Assembly: GCA_020721025.1 (NCBI GenBank) | Contig: DYNO01000009.1 | Location: 1-32,997 of the forward strand | DNA length: 32,997 bases | Direction of reading: 5' to 3' | Origin: Thiomargarita sp. | GTDB taxonomy: Bacteria; Pseudomonadota; Gammaproteobacteria; Beggiatoales; Beggiatoaceae | Shown: positions 28,870 to 32,997 of the stretch, one piece after another | Layout: every line of letters begins with the position of its first letter | Position numbering within the stretch: position 1 is the stretch's first letter | The notes under the pieces: generated by a model | The model's database searches: none | What the model was told of the DNA's origin: nothing | Seen by the model: the letters and a program-made list of their open reading frames with translations, nothing else | Translations under genes and position numbers: made by a program

Positions 28870-29976
28870 TTAAGCAGTGTAATTGTTCAGATTAATTGCG
28901 GCATTTAAGTCACGATCAATCACAAACCCACAAGCATCGCATTCAAAAATACGATCCTTCAAAGTTAGGATTTTCTTGACTTGTCCGCAATTTGAGCAAG
29001 TTTTACTGCTTGGGAAGAATCTATCGGCAATCACGACAATGCAATTTCTTAAGACTGCTTTGTATTCAATGAATTGCCGCAGCATTCCGAACCCAACATC
29101 TGCAATGGCACGGCTCAACTTTCTGTTTTTCATCATGCCTTTGACATTTAAATCTTCGATAACGATTCTATCAAAGGTTTTCGTCAGATAATCAGAGAGT
29201 TGGTGCAGTATTGCTTCACGTTGTCTTGCAATCAAAAAGTGGAGTTTCTGAATCTTTAGCTTGGCTTTCGCATAACCATTCGATCCCCTCACTTTTCGAG
29301 ATAAACTTCTTTGTAACTTCCGCAACTTACGCAAATTGTTTCTCAACAATCTGCTGTTTTCAAAAACTTCGCCATTACTCAATGTTGCCAATGACTTAAT
29401 CCCAACATCCACGCCAACAGACGGCTGCCGATTAACATCTTTTGGGTCATATTCATCGGTTTCGACTAAAAACGACGCAAAATACTTTCCTGCTCGTTTT
29501 GAAATGGTCACTCGTTTGAGTTTGCCGCCAAAACGAATCGGTTGACGCATATCTATCCGAGTTTTCAACTTTTCGATCCGTAACATTTTGTTTTTAACGT
29601 CAAACTTCGCAGAATCACGAATAGAAAAGCGGTCTCTGTCGCCACGCTTCTTAGGCTTAGGATAGCCCGGATTCTTACTTCCTTGCCGAACTTTACGAAA
29701 GAACTGTGTAAAAGCGGCATCCAAATCATCAATAACATTACGAGTTATTACCGATGAAACTTCACTATACCACGAAAATTCCACCCGTAGAACTTTCATG
29801 TAGAATTGATAACCAGCATCTTTTGTCCATTTGAAAATGTAATGTCCATCAGCATCTTGCTGACTAAACCACGCCCGCATGTGATTCCAACAATGCCGAT
29901 AATGACCACAGGCTTTATTAAGGTAATCAACCTGATCGGGAGTGGGTCGCAATTCTACTTTATGTGCCAGTAACAT
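28870..29976 (-). CDS. tnpB: TnpB, RNA-guided endonuclease of the IS605/IS1341 type
   Basis: RuvC-like motifs VGVDVGIKSLATLSNG, RIVIEDLNVKGM, IDRDLNAAINL; zinc ribbon CSNCGQVKK...CDACG. N-terminus MLLAHKVELRPTPDQVDYLNKACGHYRHCWN. Confidence 0.95.
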   Translation of the reverse strand: MLLAHKVELRPTPDQVDYLNKACGHYRHCWNHMRAWFSQQDADGHYIFKWTKDAGYQFYMKVLRVEFSWYSEVSSVITRNVIDDLDAAFTQFFRKVRQGSKNPGYPKPKKRGDRDRFSIRDSAKFDVKNKMLRIEKLKTRIDMRQPIRFGGKLKRVTISKRAGKYFASFLVETDEYDPKDVNRQPSVGVDVGIKSLATLSNGEVFENSRLLRNNLRKLRKLQRSLSRKVRGSNGYAKAKLKIQKLHFLIARQREAILHQLSDYLTKTFDRIVIEDLNVKGMMKNRKLSRAIADVGFGMLRQFIEYKAVLRNCIVVIADRFFPSSKTCSNCGQVKKILTLKDRIFECDACGFVIDRDLNAAINLNNYTA

Positions 29977-30193
29977 AAAAATCCTGTAAATAAATGGCAA
30001 CCTAAGTTATCTGTTGTCAACTGTTATGGTAACAGGACGGAGCATCTCGCAAACCAAGTTGAGTCAAGCGTCATTTTTAGTCGTAATAGTAGCATAAACT
30101 TGAGGTGGTGGTGAGTTAATTGCTGTTATGGTGTGAAGGCGAAATTATTGATGTGGGGCTGCATGGTGAGTAAAAATTTGTTTTAAATTAACC

Positions 30194-30286
30194 TGTTGAA
30201 CCTTAATTCGCTTAATTAACATAATTTGCCTAACCATCGTACCGATGATGATAATGGTGTCAATTAGGAAAATTAAGGTTCAGACA
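30194..30286. repeat. Family 1 palindromic element, copy 3, next to the ybiB stop
   Basis: TGAACCTTAATT (30197-30208) / AATTAAGGTTCA (30271-30282), with inner ACCAT/ATGGT. Confidence 0.85.
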
Positions 30287-30288
30287 AT

Positions 30289-31308
30289 CTACACAACCGA
30301 TTGATATTTATCTTTATTTCGAGACTGCCACATCTCAAAAGCCATTTTTTGCGCCTCTGCCACACTGCCCGCCTTCCCTAGCAAACGGAGTGCAATTGCT
30401 GCCGTGCCATAAACCGCACCTTCAGCATACTCATCTTGCACCTCGCCCCGCCACAAACCAACTAACAGTTCTGGTTGCATGGATTCTTCCTTGATATGCC
30501 GCTGTGGAAAAATCGGTGCCCACACTTCTTCAAGCAATTCCCCCTGATGCACACTTTGCACCACACATTCCACATCCGGATCACGTTCACTTTCACCTCC
30601 ATCGCCTTTAAATACAGCAAGATGCGGTTGCTCAATTAACAATGCCGCTTCTTGATGCACTTGACGATAATTGGGGTGAAAAATCCCTTGCATCACATAC
30701 GGCGCACGACACGGATTGATCATACGAGCCAAGGTGTGCACCGGCGAACGCAATCCCATCAAGGAACGTAAATTGATAATTTCATGCAATTTCGGCGACA
30801 GATACTCCAACGACATATAACAAAAATTTTGTTGTTCAAGTTGCTGTTTCACTTCATCAAAATTTTTGGCATCGGTCAAATTAAAATAACGCAACACGCT
30901 TTGAGTATAAACGCGTCCACTGGTATGTCCACTTTCACCGTGCATAAAAACCTTGATTCCATTCTCAGCCAACAATAGCGTTGCCAATAAAAACCAAGGT
31001 AAATGCCGCCGCTTGCCTGCGTAAGATGACCAGTCCAAATCAACTTGAATGTTGGAAGGAACTGCGAGTGATTCTTGCACCCCGAGAATGAAACCCGCTA
31101 ATTCTTCTCGTGTTTCTTCCTTCACCCGCATCAACATGAGGAAAGCCCCAAGTTGCACCGGTTCAACTTCCCCCGCCATAATCATCTTCATTGCGGTTTG
31201 GGATTCTGTCAACGTCAGCGGACGAGTGCCATTTTTGCCCTTCCCCAACGCTCTGATAAATGGTGCAAACGCATGTTCTTGATACACGGTAAAAACATTA
31301 TGTGACAT
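30289..31308 (-). CDS. ybiB: YbiB-like protein of the anthranilate phosphoribosyltransferase / nucleoside phosphorylase fold
   Basis: IRALGKGKNGTRPLTLTESQTAMKMIMAGEVEPVQLGAFLMLMRVKEETREELAGF; HGESGHTSGRVYT; FKGDGGESERDPD. Confidence 0.85.
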   Translation of the reverse strand: MSHNVFTVYQEHAFAPFIRALGKGKNGTRPLTLTESQTAMKMIMAGEVEPVQLGAFLMLMRVKEETREELAGFILGVQESLAVPSNIQVDLDWSSYAGKRRHLPWFLLATLLLAENGIKVFMHGESGHTSGRVYTQSVLRYFNLTDAKNFDEVKQQLEQQNFCYMSLEYLSPKLHEIINLRSLMGLRSPVHTLARMINPCRAPYVMQGIFHPNYRQVHQEAALLIEQPHLAVFKGDGGESERDPDVECVVQSVHQGELLEEVWAPIFPQRHIKEESMQPELLVGLWRGEVQDEYAEGAVYGTAAIALRLLGKAGSVAEAQKMAFEMWQSRNKDKYQSVV

Positions 31309-31481
31309 TGCATTGCCTCTTGAATAGATAGATGTTAAAGTTTGGGGATGTAACCCAGTTGTAGAGAGTTAATTTTCAGTATAATCAAACGGTTGGTGCT
31401 GAAAATCTATCATCGGTTATTCACTCCACCGGAGGAATATTAGGGCGCATCTTGAGAATTTCAATCAGAATTTTCCACGCT

Positions 31482-31682
31482 TCAAAAATCTTCCCAACCG
31501 TTATCATCTGTTTTACCCTCCGTCAGCGGTTTTTTCTCCACTGATTTTTTATTCAAACTACTTGATGATATTCGTGATTTTGCCACTTTTGCCGGTTCAA
31601 GGGCAGGTAATGTCGCAGTCGCTTGATGACCTACATTGAAAAATCTAATTTGCTCTTTCAACAGCCCAACTTGTTCTGACAT
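31482..31682 (-). other. Out-of-frame C-terminal tail of the chemotaxis receptor
   Basis: [19 protein letters not shown]...DDNGWEDF looks like the usual MCP C-terminus (SExMxEQ..LL...I..F ... WEEF-like tail), but is in a different frame from 31645-32961. Confidence 0.75.
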
Positions 31683-32961
31683 GAGTTTCGCTGGAAAGCG
31701 CGGCTTTTTGTACTAAAGTTGAGTTTTGTTGCGTCATCTCATCCATTTGCGAAATTGCGGTGTTGACTTGATTAATTCCTGAGGATTGTTCAGCACTTGC
31801 CGCTGCGATTTCTGCAATAATGTCACTCACTTTTTTCACTGCTGCGACGATTTGTTGCAGGGTTTCACCCGATTTATTCGCCAACTTGGTGCCTTCATCC
31901 ACTTTACCCACGCTGTCTTGAATTAACAGTTTGATTTCCTTCGCAGCCGCGGCACTTCGTTGCGCCAAATTGCGTACTTCCGATGCAACCACAGCAAAGC
32001 CCCGTCCCTGTTCCCCTGCCCGTGCAGCTTCGACTGCGGCATTCAGTGCTAACAGATTGGTTTGAAAGGCGATTTCATCAATTACACCAATGATGTCGGT
32101 AATTTTCCGACTGCTGGTACTAATTTTTTCAATTGCTTGCACCGCTGCCCCCACCACATCACTGCCTTTTTCCGCCAACCCACGTGCCGAAATTGCCAAT
32201 TGCGTGGCTTCATGGGCATTATCCGCATTTTGTTGCACGGTACTGGTCATTTCTTCCATACTCGCTGCGGTCTGTTGTAAGAAAGAAGCGTGCTGTTCCG
32301 TGCGTTGACTTAGGCTAGTGTTACCTTCGGAAATTTCTAATGCCACCCGGTTCACAATATCAACCATTTGCTGAATTAATAAAATAATTTCTGTCAATTT
32401 CCGTGTCGTCGCATTGGCATCATTACGCAATTGTTCAAATTCACCAACATATTGTTTTTCAATCGTTTTTGTCAAGTCACCTTGTGCTAATGCCGCGAAC
32501 ATGTGCATGGTCTCGCGTAGGGCAGATTGATTGAAATCCATAATTTTGTTGACACCCTCGCCAAACACCGAGAAAAATCCACTTTTATTTAACATATTGA
32601 TTCGTTGGCTAAAATCACCTTGTGACGCTGCTTGTACCACTGTATTGATTTCCTGCTCGACAGCAACTTGTACTGAAATGTCTCGAAATTCGGCAACTGT
32701 CCCAATTCGCACGCCTTCAGCATTTAATACCGGCGTAACTGTTGAATCTATGGTCAGTTCGCCCATTTTGAATTTCGAGTTATAACTGCCGGTCAAGCCA
32801 TCTAATAGACCGCGTTGTTGTTCTGGAAGACTATGATATTTATCTATTTTTGAGCCTAACACATCGTTGACATTAAAATTGTTAAAACGATGCCGAAAAT
32901 GGGTTTCTTGCTTACTGAGCAAGTTATACGCAGATTTGTTCATATAGAACCGATTTGACAT
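31645..32961 (-). CDS. Methyl-accepting chemotaxis protein (PAS-linker-MCP signalling), C-terminus frameshifted
   Basis: PAS region [11 protein letters not shown]...[23 protein letters not shown], signalling hairpin [54 protein letters not shown]. Confidence 0.93.
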   Translation of the reverse strand: MSNRFYMNKSAYNLLSKQETHFRHRFNNFNVNDVLGSKIDKYHSLPEQQRGLLDGLTGSYNSKFKMGELTIDSTVTPVLNAEGVRIGTVAEFRDISVQVAVEQEINTVVQAASQGDFSQRINMLNKSGFFSVFGEGVNKIMDFNQSALRETMHMFAALAQGDLTKTIEKQYVGEFEQLRNDANATTRKLTEIILLIQQMVDIVNRVALEISEGNTSLSQRTEQHASFLQQTAASMEEMTSTVQQNADNAHEATQLAISARGLAEKGSDVVGAAVQAIEKISTSSRKITDIIGVIDEIAFQTNLLALNAAVEAARAGEQGRGFAVVASEVRNLAQRSAAAAKEIKLLIQDSVGKVDEGTKLANKSGETLQQIVAAVKKVSDIIAEIAAASAEQSSGINQVNTAISQMDEMTQQNSTLVQKAALSSETHVRTSWAVERAN

Positions 32962-32997
32962 CTTTAAGCCATTTAGATCAAGTTGTTTCTATTTTCA

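Larger units (their letters stand above)
28784..30058 (-). mobile_element. tnpB-only IS605/IS1341-type element (approximate ends)
   Basis: Contains tnpB without tnpA. RE-side hairpin AGTCCCG...CGGGACT at 28830-28854, shared end sequence at 28784-28813, upstream hairpin CTGTTA-TGG-TAACAG at 30021-30035. Exact ends are not determined. Confidence 0.6.

Noticed and set aside
31400-31481. Extension of the MCP tail in another frame (TVGKIFEAWKILIEILKMRPNIPPVE)
   Set aside because: No start or homology supports it; the tail ending NGWEDF with a stop is a better explanation.

Overview
The window is a chromosomal housekeeping segment from a gammaproteobacterium. A Thiotrichales/Beggiatoaceae-like origin is inferred from gene style and repeat density, not proven. 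Confident genes are infB, nusA, rimP, gcvT, glmS, a PIN-PhoH ATPase, a response-regulator/PAS/class III nucleotide cyclase, a DUF2887/DUF4351-like (Rpn/PD-(D/E)XK type) protein, Ppx/GppA, folB, folK, a PolB-like 3'-5' exonuclease, a Rab/Ras-like small GTPase with a small PAS-like partner, rubredoxin, dnaQ, an AAA-SPOR (DamX/ExeA-like) protein, an MltD-like LysM transglycosylase, gltX, an S41 C-terminal protease, a tnpB-only IS605/IS1341-type element, ybiB and a methyl-accepting chemotaxis protein with a C-terminal frameshift. The intergenic DNA is the unusual part. It holds several families of structured inverted-repeat (MITE/REP-like) elements. Family 1 (TTGTYTGAACCGTAATT...) has three copies at gene 3' ends, with a compensatory base-pair change between copies. 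Family 2 (GTTCGGACAG...CTGTCCGAAC) has three copies just upstream of gene starts. There is also a 221-bp element between two convergent genes with four nested perfect or near-perfect inverted repeats. Other leads are the Rab-like GTPase/PAS pair, an intact TnpB with an RE-like sequence and a solitary copy of that end about 20 kb away, an orphan Fur-box-like site beside the tnpB insertion, a terminator-like hairpin in the rimP-nusA-infB leader, and a G10 tract inside infB. No CRISPR array, rRNA or tRNA was recognised.
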